Assembly: GCA_020631735.1 (NCBI GenBank)
Contig: CM036209.1
Location: 8,903,451 to 8,967,450, forward strand
DNA length: 64,000 nucleotides
Reading direction: 5' to 3'
DNA from: Saccharum officinarum
Lineage: Eukaryota; Streptophyta; Magnoliopsida; Poales; Poaceae
The notes beneath the pieces were generated by a model. It worked only from the letters and a program-made list of their open reading frames with translations, ran no database searches and had not been told where the DNA came from. Positions within the stretch are counted from its first letter, which is position 1; every line of letters begins with the position of its first letter. Made by a program: the position numbers and the translations under genes. Of this stretch, positions 9,585 through 20,563 are shown piece after piece.

Positions 9585-10120
9585 ATTCCATCTTACAGTA
9601 AAATTAGGGTCCAAGTCATGGTAAAATTTTAAATATCCAAGTCCAAAACATGAAGCCCTTTTTTCAATATCCAAGTCATGGTAAAATTTTAAATTTGTCA
9701 ATGTTCAAATCATAGCAAAAATCCAGACTTAGCGAAATTTTAGCATAGTCAAGTGATAGTAAAATTCAAGACTTAGTCAATTTCTAAGTTGCCCATCATA
9801 TGGTAAATATCAAGACTTTGCCAAAATTTTATATGTCCATCTCATAGAAAAATTAGGGTCCAAGTCATGTTAATTTAGAGCTTTGTATGTCCATCTCACG
9901 GTAAAATTAGGTAGTCAGGATTTTTGCTGCGGTCTGGATATGTTAGAATACCAACTACCATGGGATAGCATCAAATTTGTCAATGTCATGGTAAAATTTC
10001 AGACTTAACAAATTCCAACACGTCACATCTCATGGTAAATTTATAGACTTAACAAATTTTCATATGTCCATCTCATGATAAAAATTTGATGGGCATATGT
10101 AAATTTTTGCTAAGTCTTTA
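9585..10120. repeat. AT-rich field of diverged short repeats (ATGGTAAAATTT-like)
   Basis: The strings CATGGTAAAATTT, CATCTCATGGTAAA, GGTCCAAGTCATG and TATGTCCATCTCA recur a dozen or so times without a fixed period. There is no coding potential. It begins just after GAGCATCTCCAACAGCTC, a string common at plant DNA-transposon ends, so this may be the body of a decayed element. Confidence 0.55.
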
Positions 10121-11703
10121 AATTTTGGCCCCAAGTAAAATTTGAAATATCCAAATCCACAACATGAAGCCATTTTGCAAGGGGAGGGGAAGGGGAGGGC
10201 GGGGCGGTGGGAGAGAAGAATGAATATGTAGGTTACGAAAGGGTGGGAGTGAGAAATGAGTAGCGGTTGGCAGACAGGCAAGCAGCGGGAATGTCGTGCC
10301 TGTTAATTAGGGTTTGTGTTTATGGTTTGAAGATAAATTTATGAACTTGTCAAACTTAGAGCGGAGGTAGTTGGTGGGGATTTGGGGCGAGTGAGGACGG
10401 TAGGGAAAATCATGGGCAACTCGTCCAATGATAAGGTCTCTGCCAACCAAAGCAGCGGTGGAGGTTTGTGGACAGTGGCGGATCAAGGTTCAAAACGCAT
10501 TGATGTCACCTCCACTAAACCATAATAGATTTTGGTCTGCAAACACTATTTTACAAAGGAGGAAACAAAAAAAATTCATTGTTGCCATGTTATAGAATGA
10601 ATATATGGTAGCTCCACCCCTGTTTGTGGCGATAGGACCACAAAGGCTAATGAATCCATCGAATTTCCCTAAAATTGAGATGAAGCGTTAGAGTGAGAGA
10701 TTGCTTGGACAACGTGGTGGTAGAGCTCGACCGCCGAGAGTAAGTTTGGTGCGGAGAAGACCAAAAGAGAGGTAGCCATTGAGACAAATAGCAAATACGT
10801 GGCCACGTGATAAAAAGGTTCAGGTTTGATACGGCACCATGAAACACCCTAGCTTTAACCCTCTCTACTCTAGCCATTTCATTAGCCTTTAGCTCCTTAG
10901 CATTTTGTTTTTGCCTTTTTTTTTCCTATTTGTTATTGTACTTGTATTTGGCTATCCTTTTAATTTAATTCTCCAGCAGGGGCACCTTGCCCCTCCTATT
11001 CATTCAAAAAAAAAACACCCAGAAACAAGATGCGACCAAGACTCCTCTAGTCTATCTAGTCGAAAAAAAAGCAATGCAAATCGGAGTTTAGGTTCCGGTA
11101 TGTTTTTTTTTATCAGAGCCCTGTCTCGATTACTAAAATTATACGTGTATAAGTGTGCGTATCCGTACTGCAATTTGCAAAATAAAAAAAACGAAAACGA
11201 AAACGAAAACGTGCTAGACATTGAACTGAACTACTGAAGTGTGCGTTCCGAAGAAATTCATTAGCCGAAAATGTGCGAGGAATTTGATTGAAGCGTGCGT
11301 GCGTTTTAGAAGCCTCAGCCCTCAGGACTGTTTTTTTTTTTATGAAGAATGGAAAAAGAACAGGTTACCCACAGGATGTAATGAATCGTCTGCCACGTCA
11401 TGGGGAAGCCTGTGGAACCGACGCCCGAGGCAGACGGAACGGTTGTGATCCGACGGCCGGCACTGCCACCCAGCCTTAAAGCGGAAGCATCCATCATCCT
11501 CGGCCCCCCGCTCCCGCTCCGGCATTTATCAGTCGCCTCCGCCCGCCCGCCACGCCACCACCCTCGCCGGCTCAGCACCTCATAACGCACCCGCAGTCCC
11601 CACGCCTCCCCTCCCCTCCCACGCAGCGCACGCCGGCCTTGCGTTGCGTCCCCTCCGATCCCCGTCCCCCGCACCGCGCCGCAGATCGGGAGGGAGCGGC
11701 GGA
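10121..11703. other. Intergenic and promoter side of the DUF868 gene
   Basis: No gene recognised. It holds a (GAAAAC)n short run near 11190-11210 and, from about 11460, a GC-rich, C-rich leader typical of a grass 5' UTR. No convincing TATA box was assigned. Confidence 0.5.
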
Positions 11704-12666
11704 ATGGTGAGCGCGTCCAGTCTCCTGCTCCCATCCTCCTTCCGCGACCTCGCCTCCTGCGTCTCCGACGGCGCGGTCCGCGTCGCCTGCACCACGCCGT
11801 CCTCCACCCTCACGTCCACCTCAACCACCACCACCACCTCCTCGCCGTCCACGCTTTCGGTCGCCGTCTCCTACCGCGCCACCCGGCAGTCGCCGACCTC
11901 CCCTCCGCTCCTGCTCCGCCTCACCTGGTCCCACACCCCGCTGGGCCCCCCGACGCTGTCCTTCGCCGGGCCCACCGCGTCCTCCCCCGCCGTCCTCCTC
12001 CGCCGCCGCAAGGGCACCCGCTCCCTCCCCTCCACCTCGTCCCACCCCGCGCTCGCGCTCTTCTGGGACCTCACCGCCGCCAGGTACGCCGCGTCCCCGG
12101 AGCCGGTCTCCGGGTTCTACGTCGTCGCGGTGGCCGACGCCGAGGTGGTGCTGGCCGTCGGCGACCTGGCGGCCGACTTCGTCAAGGCCAAGTTTGAGGG
12201 CCAGATCCCCAAGGCGCGGTCCATCCTCCCCGTGGCGCGCGCCGACCGCGTCGTCGTCGCGGCGCCGCCGCGGCCTGGAGCGGCCGCCGCCGCCACGGTG
12301 CACGCCGCAAGGGTCCGCTTCGCGGAGGGCGCGCCGGAGCACGAGGTCACCGTGGGCTGCTGCTGCTCCAGGGCCAGCGCCGGGAAGGAGGGGGAGGAGG
12401 AGCTCTGGGTCAGCGTCGACGGCAAGCGCGCCGTGCACGCGCGCCGCCTGCGCTGGAACTTCCGGGGCAACCAGACGGTGTTCGTCGACGGCGCGCCCGT
12501 CGACGTCCTCTGGGACCTCCACGGCTGGTGGTTCCGCGACCCGCCCGGGTGCGCCGTCGTCATGCTCCGCGCCAGGACCGCGCTCGAGAGCAGGCTCTGG
12601 CTCCAGGAGGAGGCCCAGGCGCCGGCCTTCGCGCTCCTCGTCCAGGCCTTCAAGACGCCGCCTTGA
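11704..12666 (+). CDS. DUF868 family protein, 320 aa
   Basis: A single-exon gene with very high third-position GC, typical of grass genes. The start is ATG at 11704, after GGAGCGGCGGA; the in-frame ATG 60 bases upstream adds a low-complexity RPLRSPSPAPRRR leader and is less likely. Similarity is recognised from the opening SFRDLASCVSDGAVRVACT, the central ALFWDLTAARY.....PEPVSGFYVVAVADAEVVLAVGD, and the C-terminal RLRWNFRGNQTVFVDGAPVDVLWDLHGWWF, all hallmarks of the plant-specific DUF868 family. Length is normal for the family, whose biochemical function is not established. No membrane segment is obvious, although a short Ser/Thr-rich linker is present at residues 31-50. It is complete, with stop TGA at 12664. 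Long frames on the opposite strand here are codon-bias shadows. Confidence 0.93.
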   Translation: MVSASSLLLPSSFRDLASCVSDGAVRVACTTPSSTLTSTSTTTTTSSPSTLSVAVSYRATRQSPTSPPLLLRLTWSHTPLGPPTLSFAGPTASSPAVLLRRRKGTRSLPSTSSHPALALFWDLTAARYAASPEPVSGFYVVAVADAEVVLAVGDLAADFVKAKFEGQIPKARSILPVARADRVVVAAPPRPGAAAAATVHAARVRFAEGAPEHEVTVGCCCSRASAGKEGEEELWVSVDGKRAVHARRLRWNFRGNQTVFVDGAPVDVLWDLHGWWFRDPPGCAVVMLRARTALESRLWLQEEAQAPAFALLVQAFKTPP

Positions 12667-14387
12667 ATTTTTTTTCGTCCTCGTGAGGTCAAAATCAAAA
12701 TGCTCGCTCACTGCTGCTTCAATTCAACATGCTGCTTAAACTTAGCTGCCTTTTGACTTGGAAAACCAAAACAAACCAGGCCAATCCAATCCAACAAGGG
12801 AATGGGAATGGTTGATGTTGACAGTTTACAATCGAATGTGGTATACAACGAGAAGAGGAGAGGAGAGGAGAGATTGCTTTGTGTTGTTGCTCGGATGGAT
12901 CATCTTCTTCCTTCTTTTGGTTTGCTTGTCTTTTTCTTTTTTCTTTATGGATAAATTTTAGCTGTGTACTCGTACAGTTTAACAACAACAAAAAAACTAT
13001 AAAATACTAGTATCATAGAGTGTGTCTCGAAAATTCAGCAGGTTGCTGCTCGTTATACACTAGAAATTCATGTTTGCCTCCGTATCTTCTGCTCGTCCCT
13101 GTTTCTATGCAATGCAGCAGTAACAGTGATACAACTGCTTTCTACCAGTGCAGTGCATATCTGCATATGTTTGTATGTACATTCCTGCACATTGCCACCG
13201 AAAACATATTGCTTGCACGGCTACATTCTTTTATGGCACACTTGTTGCTCCAATTTAAGTTCTCAAGTACTGATTCCTGAGATCCACCACATGTTTACAG
13301 ATATTTGCAGCCTATCATATCATTTGCCAATGGCTCTCAATAAACAGCACCCGTTCCCTGCATGCTGCTCTTTGATCAAGCAATTTCTTCATCTGCTTAG
13401 CGATGTCCCTGTCGTAATTTATTGCCACATGACGGTCTCTCTCCCCTTCAGTGTTCACCATGCCTGAAGCTGAAGAGGGTGTTGGTCCCAAGCTGTCCCC
13501 GCATGCAGATGCAGCACAGGTGGAATGGAATCCGTTCCCAGCTTCTACTGAACTCCCGTGAGAGCTTCACTTTCCTGCTGCTTCTCACGGGAGAACGAAG
13601 GTGTCTCAGATTAGATTCTGCTGCACTGCAACTCTCTGGTTTTTTGTTTCTCTCTGGATTTTGCTCTTCTATCTACTCCACGCCAAATTGGCAAATAGAA
13701 TGAGTCGAAAGAGACTGGTGACGCTATCTGCTATCACCCACCCATCATGTGAGCATCATCGTGTCTGTTTGCTCTATTTTGCCAAGCAACCATGTTGCCA
13801 CACTAGGACAAAACCTCCACTTCTTTCTCTGTGCCTTCTTCAATCTCCTTTTATTTCCCTCTGTATCTGTTTCTTCAGTTCACCTGCCATGCTACAACAG
13901 TGTGCAAACTATACATTCTTGAAAATGCATCTGATCACACAGCAGTAGTATCTGGGCTGGGGATTCAGGCTTGAGGTGACGGTTCCGGCACGGCACGCCG
14001 CCAGCCTCGGCCATGGAATCTGGGCAAGTTCATCCTGGTTTGTAAGCTAGCTGAGCCTTAATTTGGAGTTTGAGATGTCCAAATGCAGCGTTGCTTTCAC
14101 GATATGTTTATTGTCGATTGCTTTCAGATTGTGCAGTGTGTGTATATATTAGACTGATGAATGGTGGTGACATGGGCAGGATGTAGACGACTGTATGTGT
14201 GTTAGGGTGGGCTGTGCTGCTCTTCGGAAGCTGAAAGCGACGTGTTCAGACTTCCATTTGCTCACTCTGTTTTAAGTCTACAAGCAGCTGATCTTATTGG
14301 CGGCACTGCACTGCACACATGTCTCTATTATGCATTTCAAGAATGGTTCAATGGGATAATAACTCATGAATAACTATCAGGTTCAGG
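12667..14387. other. Downstream of the DUF868 gene; no gene recognised
   Basis: The first few hundred bases are probably 3' UTR. A purine-rich (GAGAG)n run lies near 12850. Several 60-115 codon frames occur, none with a recognisable family or splice structure. Confidence 0.5.
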
Positions 14388-14397
14388 TCATCGCCCA

Positions 14398-14734
14398 TTT
14401 TTTTTTATAAGTCCACGGGAGAGAGGATCTCCACCTGAATTGTATTGATTAGTTGACTCTTTAAGCCTAATGTTGGAAATACATAGTTCAAAGCTTACAA
14501 TTTAGTTTACATTGCGTTAACTAAAATGGAGCACCAAGCATCCATAATCTCTCTATCTTTCTTTGGCAACCGAGCTTTCCACAAGCTTGCTTCGGATTTG
14601 CATGCTGACAGAGCTCTACGTATAGTAGTTCCATCATTCCTAAAGACCTTGTTGTTTCTTTTCTTCCAAATGTGCCAACAGCACAGCAGTAGGAAAAAGT
14701 CCGGAAGTGTTTGCTAGGGACATGTATTGGTGGA
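14398..14734 (-). mobile_element. 5'-truncated LINE fragment with poly-A and target duplication
   Basis: On the minus strand it encodes the last 60 or so residues of a plant LINE ORF2 (CWHIWKKRNNKVF and LPKKDREIMDAWC motifs, downstream of the zf-RVT region), with a stop at 14521. A short 3' UTR follows, ending in a run of A (T9 on the plus strand at about 14398). The same 10-11 bp string TCATCGCCCA(T) flanks both sides (14388-14397 and 14735-14744), so this is a complete retroposition event truncated at its 5' end. Confidence 0.88.
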
Positions 14735-14745
14735 TCATCGCCCAT

Positions 14746-15090
14746 GATATGCATAGATTGTACTGTATGCATGAACACTGACCTATGCAATAACGTACGT
14801 ACGACTCGTGAATTTCTTGTATGATGACAGTGACAAGTGTACGATGGCCATCATCTAATCACTAATCTAATTAGGAAGATCAGGGTTTTCGTTCTGAAAT
14901 CTCAAAACTCTGAGAAATCTGCTGTCGTTTAATCGCTTCCCAAAATGAAAGCGGGTGGAATAGAGGACGAGAAAGCATAAATGCCAGCGTGAATGCCTTC
15001 ACAGGAATGCACTGACTTGTTACTGTTTATTAGTACCAAAGTTGGCAATGTAGGACGACAGTACGAGTAGTAATAACTAGTAACCTAACC
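14746..15090. other. Unassigned intergenic sequence
   Basis: No ORF or repeat recognised. Confidence 0.5.
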
Positions 15091-15360
15091 GGCCTTGTTT
15101 AGATTCCAGAATTCATCCTTAAATTTTACTATGCAAAAAGGAGATTTCCCATTACATCAAAATGCCGGTAAATGCATGAAGTACTAAATGTAGATGAAAT
15201 TATAAACTAATTGCACAGTTTTGTTATACTTTGCGAGACGAATATTTTGAGTCTAATTAATCAATTTTTAGACAATTTTTTCACTAAAAAACAAAAGTGC
15301 TACAGTGTTCGGATGTGGCACTGTGCAAATTCGGCCACCCCGAATCAGGGATTAATGGCC
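15091..15360. mobile_element. Tourist-like MITE
   Basis: Left end GGCCTTGTTTAGATTCC, right end GGGATTAATGGCC. The body has family motifs CACTAAATG-type, TAAACTAATTGCACAGTTTTG and GAGACGAATATTTTGAGTC. Flanking ACC/ACA is an imperfect 3-bp duplication. Confidence 0.85.
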
Positions 15361-15410
15361 ACACCTGCTCTGCTCTTGCCAGTAACAAATTAAAAGTCGA
15401 TTAGGAATCT

Positions 15411-15645
15411 GCCCTTGTTTAGATCCCGAATTGGGGCTCCCGACAGCACTATAGTAATTCGTTTGTATTTGGTAAAAAATGTTCAAACTTTGACTAATTA
15501 GGCTCAAAATGTTCGTCTCGCAAAGTACACCAAAACTGTGCAATTAAGTTTTAATTTCATCTACATTTAATACTCCATGCATGTGCCGGTATTTTGATAT
15601 GATGGAAATCTTCTTTTTCATAGTGAAATTTGGGGATTACAGGCC
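15411..15645. mobile_element. Tourist-like MITE in reverse orientation, TCT duplication
   Basis: Begins GCCCTTGTTTAGATCCC and ends GGGGATTACAGGCC; internal motifs are reverse-complemented relative to the copy at 15091. TCT flanks both sides (15408-15410 and 15646-15648). Confidence 0.88.
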
Positions 15646-16005
15646 TCTGTCAATCCATCATAAATAAACACCGAAAAGGGAGGCAAATTACAGGCAGGTA
15701 GCTGCTATATATGCTACCAGAAAGGTGACCGAAATTTATTCCAAAGATGACCAAACAATAGGGTAGTTGAACGGAGAGCGCACGGTGCAGATATTTGCCT
15801 TGCAGAGTTACAAGCTTACAGCTACTACACCATGCATGCACTAACCGGGGACATATATATAGTACTAGATAGAGCAGAACAAGCAATAAATAGTACAAGT
15901 ACGTACAGTAAGCAATAGTACACCCCAGCGCTGCAGACACATGTGGATCTGCTGCCACCTGAAAGGGCGCCGTACAATGGCCGACAGACAGATGCGAGTA
16001 GCGGA

Positions 16006-16765
16006 TCATGCCGGAGTCGGCGACGGCGGCGGCTTGGCGACGACGACGGGGAAGTCGATGACGACCACCTTGTCGAGCGCGGCCATGAAGGTGGCGGCGA
16101 AGGCGGCGTGCCTGTCGTGGCCCATGTAGGCTGCCAGGTCGTCGGCGGAGGCGAAGGTCAGCGAGAAGACGTGGGTGAAGCCCTGCGTCAGCATCTCCTG
16201 GTTCAGCACGTCCTGGCCCCTGCAACGCAACCAGCTCATATTCATTCGTTCGTTCATGGAGGGCGATGAACAGAAGTACACAACACGTTGCAGTATCTCA
16301 TCATCTCCCATTCTCCATCTAGTATTAGCAAGGCGAGACGCTAGCTCGTGATACACTGATACTGGGGCGGCGGGCATGCATGGCAATCATTCAGCAGAGC
16401 ATGATAGCTAGTCTCTGAACAAGTTGGATGGACACCTGTTTGCTAACTGAATGACTGACTGAACAAAAGCCATTCAGACTTGTACCATGTGTTGCTGTTA
16501 CTAATTCACCACGCAGTGTATGTAAACTTTAACCAGAAAAGTCGAATACATACATTCAGCTTGCTTCACAAAAGGGGAAGAATAATGGAAGGAAAGTAGA
16601 AGCGGAAAGGTATAACAGCTCATGAATGAATGACTGAATGTAGTACCACTCGAAAGATTTCACCATGTCCATCCCGGCCACGAGGTCGGTCATGCCTTTG
16701 AGCACATCCTCCACCACCACGCCCTCCTTGAACTTCACCAGGCACAGGTGCTTCACCTCCCCCAT
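16006..16765 (-). CDS. Stress-response A/B barrel domain protein (HS1/SP1-like), 110 aa
   Basis: Two exons, 16765-16647 and 16219-16006. The intron has GT at 16646 and AG ending at 16220, and the join restores a tryptophan codon (FEW-GQD). The product starts MGEVKHLCLVKFKEG and continues through TQGFTHVFSLTFASADDLAAYMGHDRHAAF to DKVVVIDFPVV, the signature of the dimeric alpha+beta barrel (Dabb) family. Relatives are small, soluble, heat-stable proteins such as Arabidopsis HS1, with reported antimicrobial activity, and poplar SP1, a ring-forming stress protein. Length matches the family (about 110 aa). The start was chosen as the first ATG, giving the conserved MGEVKH. An upstream in-frame extension has no ATG. 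The intron is about 430 bp. The C-terminal PPPSPTPA tail is slightly longer than usual. The gene is complete. Confidence 0.93.
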
Positions 16766-16973
16766 GGCCGGCGCCGAAAGCCTTCCCCTCAAAGCAAGCT
16801 CACTCGCCCACTCACTGCCCCAATGGCTTTATTTTGCAGAGGAGAGGAGTATGTTGAGGGTGTCAATGCAATGCTGCGATGGATCGTGGCGACATGATGG
16901 TGCTGGCCAATTTAAGCGGGTGCGCTGCGTGCTGCGGCACCGACAGGGATCAGTGCAGAGCTTATTATTCCTA

Positions 16974-17215
16974 GGCCTTGTTTAGATAGCCTGGAGAAGT
17001 TAGAATTTTTTCACTCTCTCTCCATCACATCGATCTTTGTACGTATGCATGAAGCACTAAATGTAGATAAAAAAATAACTAATTGTACAGTTTAGTTATA
17101 AATCACGAGACGAATCTTTTGAGCCTAGTTAGTCCATGATTGAACACTAATTGCCAAATACAAACGAAATGCTACAATTCTAATTTTTTCTAGCTTCTTC
17201 CGTCTAAACCAGGCC
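16974..17215. mobile_element. Tourist-like MITE with CTA duplication
   Basis: Ends GGCCTTGTTTAGATAGCC and CGTCTAAACCAGGCC, 242 bp, flanked by CTA at 16971-16973 and 17216-17218. It lies about 200 bp upstream of the A/B barrel gene start. Confidence 0.92.
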
Positions 17216-17218
17216 CTA

Positions 17219-18414
17219 GTGGACTGAATCATTTCGGCACAGTAAATTGAACATGACGCGCTTTCGCGGTGCGGAGAATCTACTAGGTTACTGATCATAG
17301 CCTAACTATGTTACTGTTACTAACTGGAGGCACTGATTGAAACCAACTATCTTACTCTTACTGATCGGAGGCTACCATGTTGCGAGACAAGTGAGAGGAA
17401 AATGGCGAATCTTAGAAATTCTCGCAAAAAGAAACATAAACCGATAAGCACTCAGCAAATATGATCCCAACTCTTTTTAGCTACTTGTAAAGCTCATTGA
17501 TTGACCAACTATATTTTTTTAGAACTATTGGAGATGCGCTTACCCATGCATCTTTGCTATTATGAAAAGTTATATAAAGTAGCCCCTAATTATATACAAA
17601 TTTACAAATAACACTAGCTCCAAGTATAAGTGCATGACACATATATACCACTATATAGACGATGCATGCATGTACATTAGGAGCAATGAGCATTATACCG
17701 ATTTCCATAGTTTATTAATTATGGAAAATATTTCATTAATGGGTCATGGTATTACATTAGCAATTGATGTTACATTATATTAATATAACATATGACAAAG
17801 GATTATGTTAGCTTCTACTTTAGATAAAAAATAGTTATATTTGAAATAAAACGGTTTAAGTGTATTTAATATGTTTTCAGAAAGTATATGACTACACCCC
17901 TATAAGTTTGATACTTCATCGTATTACAAATGTAACCCTATCAAGGTTTTTCTAAGTCAAACCATTTTAAATTTAACAACCAATAGCTACTTTTCGTATG
18001 AATCTTTTATATCATTCTTGTGTCGTCAATCTATATAAAATTTTAGATATTGTTAGTCAAAGTTCAAAGTTTGACTTACGACAAACATAGATGATTGAGA
18101 AAATTTGACATCTCAGGCACTGTAATCAGAGGTATAACAAGCACTAGGGTCAAACGAACATGCAGAGGAAATAGCTTATCATACAAACTGCAACTCTTTT
18201 GAAATTGGAATGCAGAAATCCAGAGTTTGGCGCCACAAGTGCTAGGCTGCTAGCATAACTCAAGAAAATGTTTGAAAACACATGCCAAACACATATATAG
18301 CTGATTATGAATGGAGATGGAATGCATATGGACTAATTGATAATTCACCAAAATAAAATATGTCGCAACCACATATAGATTACTTGGTAGCTATATGGCT
18401 ACTAGGCAAGAGAA
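17219..18414. other. AT-rich intergenic stretch, nothing recognised
   Basis: No coding signature, RNA gene or transposon terminus found. Parts resemble decayed MITE sequence. Confidence 0.45.
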
Positions 18415-18445
18415 TAAAATAAAATAAAATAAAATAAAATAAAAT
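18410..18445. repeat. (AAAAT)n microsatellite
   Basis: About seven tandem AAAAT units. Confidence 0.95.
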
Positions 18446-18458
18446 AGAAAGAAGCATA

Positions 18459-18712
18459 CTCCCTTTGTCCCAAAAGAGTGTCACTATGAGATTCATGCGG
18501 TCAAACTTTATTAAATTTGACTAGGTTTATAGAAATATTGACAACACTTGTATCTTTAAATAAGTTTATTATAAAAATATATTGAGCGATTTGTTTAATG
18601 ATGCTAATTATAAACCGTAACTATTAATATTTTTTAATATATATTCGGTCAAAGTTGAAAGTGTTTAACTTCTCGGGAAGTGATAATGATATTCTTTCTT
18701 GAACGAAGAGAG
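18459..18712. mobile_element. Stowaway-like MITE (Tc1/mariner type)
   Basis: Left end CTCCCTTTGTCCCAAAAG, right end reading back as CTCTCTTCGTTCAAGAAAG, with TA on each side (18457-18458 and 18713-18714). The CTCCCTCCGTCCCAAAA-like TIR is diagnostic of Stowaway; the size of 254 bp is normal. Confidence 0.85.
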
Positions 18713-18747
18713 TATTATTCTAGTTAGTTGCGCATATATGATAAATA

Positions 18748-18893
18748 CTCTTTCAGTTCCAATTTATAGGTTATTGGCTCTTGTAGATATGTATTTTTTA
18801 TTATATATCTAGACATGTATGATATCATAGCAAAAGCTATTGTATTTAAAAAAACCAAAATCATCTCGGGGGGCTATAGTTTGGGACAGGGAG
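18748..18893. mobile_element. Short Stowaway-like MITE
   Basis: Ends CTCTTTCAGTTCCAATTTATAG and the inverted CTCCCTGTCCCAAACTATAG, 146 bp, TA at both flanks (18746-18747 and 18894-18895). Confidence 0.8.
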
Positions 18894-18958
18894 TACGATA
18901 TGCCCTCAAATTCGCTCACCAACTTGTGTCAGTGTACGGGCAAGGATTAAAGGACTGG

Positions 18959-19200
18959 GGTCTTGTTCACTTCTCATCCTAACCCAAAATATTTTCTCTT
19001 CTACTCATCACATCAAATCTTTCGACGCATGAATGGAGCATTAAATGTAGGTAAAGAAGATAACTAATTGCATAGTTTGTCTGTAAATGTCGAGACGAAT
19101 CTTTTGAGCCTAGTTAGTCCATGATTAGACAATTTTTACCAAATAACAACGAAAAATGTTACAGTAACTTTTAACCTACTTTTCGTGAAGTGAACACACC
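18959..19200. mobile_element. Tourist-like MITE, diverged
   Basis: Ends GGTCTTGTTCACTTC and GAAGTGAACACACC with the family interior (GACGAATCTTTTGAGCCTAG). No clear duplication. Confidence 0.8.
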
Positions 19201-19436
19201 GTGCTGCAGCAAAACTGCTGCTGGTTTTGAACACGCTGACGCGGTTAGATCTGGGATGAGTCATCATTTGATTGGACCGACCGACATGAGCGTACGACGG
19301 TGCGTGGGCAGCCATATGCATGCCGCCCTCGCCTCCCTCTCCTGCTGCAGGCGCAGGCCCCTCCAAGATTGGGTTTGCTTGCTTGCTTCCCATGAGAGAT
19401 TTCATCATACTGATCTGATCTCCTGACCCTAGCCAG

Positions 19437-19677
19437 GGCCTGATTAGTTGCCAGAAATTTTACAAAAATTTTCAACATTCTCCGTCACATCAAATCTTTA
19501 GACGCATGTATGAAGCATTAAATATAGATAAAAAATAAAACTAATTACACAGTTCAGACGAAATGGACGAGACGAATCTTTTAAGCCTAGTTAGATCATG
19601 ATTGGACATTAATTACCAAATAACAACGAAATTTGCTACAATGTCATTTTGCAAAATATTTTGCATCTAAACCGCCA
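19437..19677. mobile_element. Tourist-like MITE, diverged
   Basis: Left end GGCCTGATTAGTTGCC, right end near CATCTAAACCGCC. The interior closely resembles the copies at 7872 and 24646 (subgroup with TAAAACTAATTACACAG). Confidence 0.78.
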
Positions 19678-19910
19678 CCAGATCACAATTCTTCATCACT
19701 GTGCGTGCAGCGTGATACTATACCACCACACCAGTATGGAATGTTGATCGCACTCTATCAGATACAGTAATCAGGTTCAGAGAGCGATTGGGCATCGCCG
19801 CCGTACTTGACAAAAACAGAACATTGGATTCAGACCACATGGTACTACAGCCTACAGCAGACGTACATGAATAGAACTGTGCTAGCATTACGTTCTCTTC
19901 TCTTCCCAAT

Positions 19911-20110
19911 TCGAAGTTTTTTCACTCTCACCGTCATTTCAATTTTTGGACACATGCATGGAGTATTAAATGTTGATAAAAAAAATAACTAATTACACAG
20001 TTTGGTAATAAATCACGAGACGAATCTTTTAAGCCTAATTAGTCCATGATTGGAAATTAATTGTCAAATAAGTAGCTAAAGTTGAAAAATTTTGCAATCT
20101 AAGCCAGGCC
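19911..20110. mobile_element. Tourist-like MITE, left end eroded
   Basis: Family interior and right end TCTAAGCCAGGCC are clear. The left terminus is not recognisable before TTTTTTCACTCTCACCG. Confidence 0.72.
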
Positions 20111-20563
20111 CCAGTTACAAGCTGACAAGATGGCGACTGATCATGCTGCTGTTAAAGAAGAATTTTTACATGTGTCCTGAATAATGGATGCTGCATCAGT
20201 TAATCTTCAGTGCACAAAACCATGCCATTTTCAAATGCTCTCATCACATGTAACAAATCCTCTTATCCTATTTGTTGATGCCAACAACAGGGTACTAGTC
20301 TTTTGCAAATGCACTGCTGCTGTCATCTCTCTTGTGGTATACATATCCCATATACCACGGTGTGCTGTTTTTGACCATGAATACTGAATGAACAAAGTGT
20401 GTTTTTTCTTTCCACCAACAAACCCGAATGATTTCTCTTATCTACGCCAAACCCCTCAAATCTACTAACCTACAACAGCATCAGCCATCTTGTTTCTCGT
20501 TTTAACACGTACTTGTTCACCCTGCGGAGTACGGACTGCAGAGCAGAGGCGCCAAAGCAGCTG
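20111..20563. other. 3' flank and UTR of the RING-H2 gene
   Basis: No separate gene. It probably contains the 3' UTR of the minus-strand gene that ends at 20564. Confidence 0.5.

Noticed and set aside
11821..12711. 296-codon frame antisense to the DUF868 gene, and overlapping 181- and 193-codon frames
   Set aside because: Very high GC at third positions of the real gene keeps other frames open; these have no family motifs.
15650..16225. 191-codon minus-strand frame overlapping exon 2 of the A/B barrel gene
   Set aside because: It reads the exon in a wrong frame (Arg/Leu-rich) and lacks an ATG start at its head.
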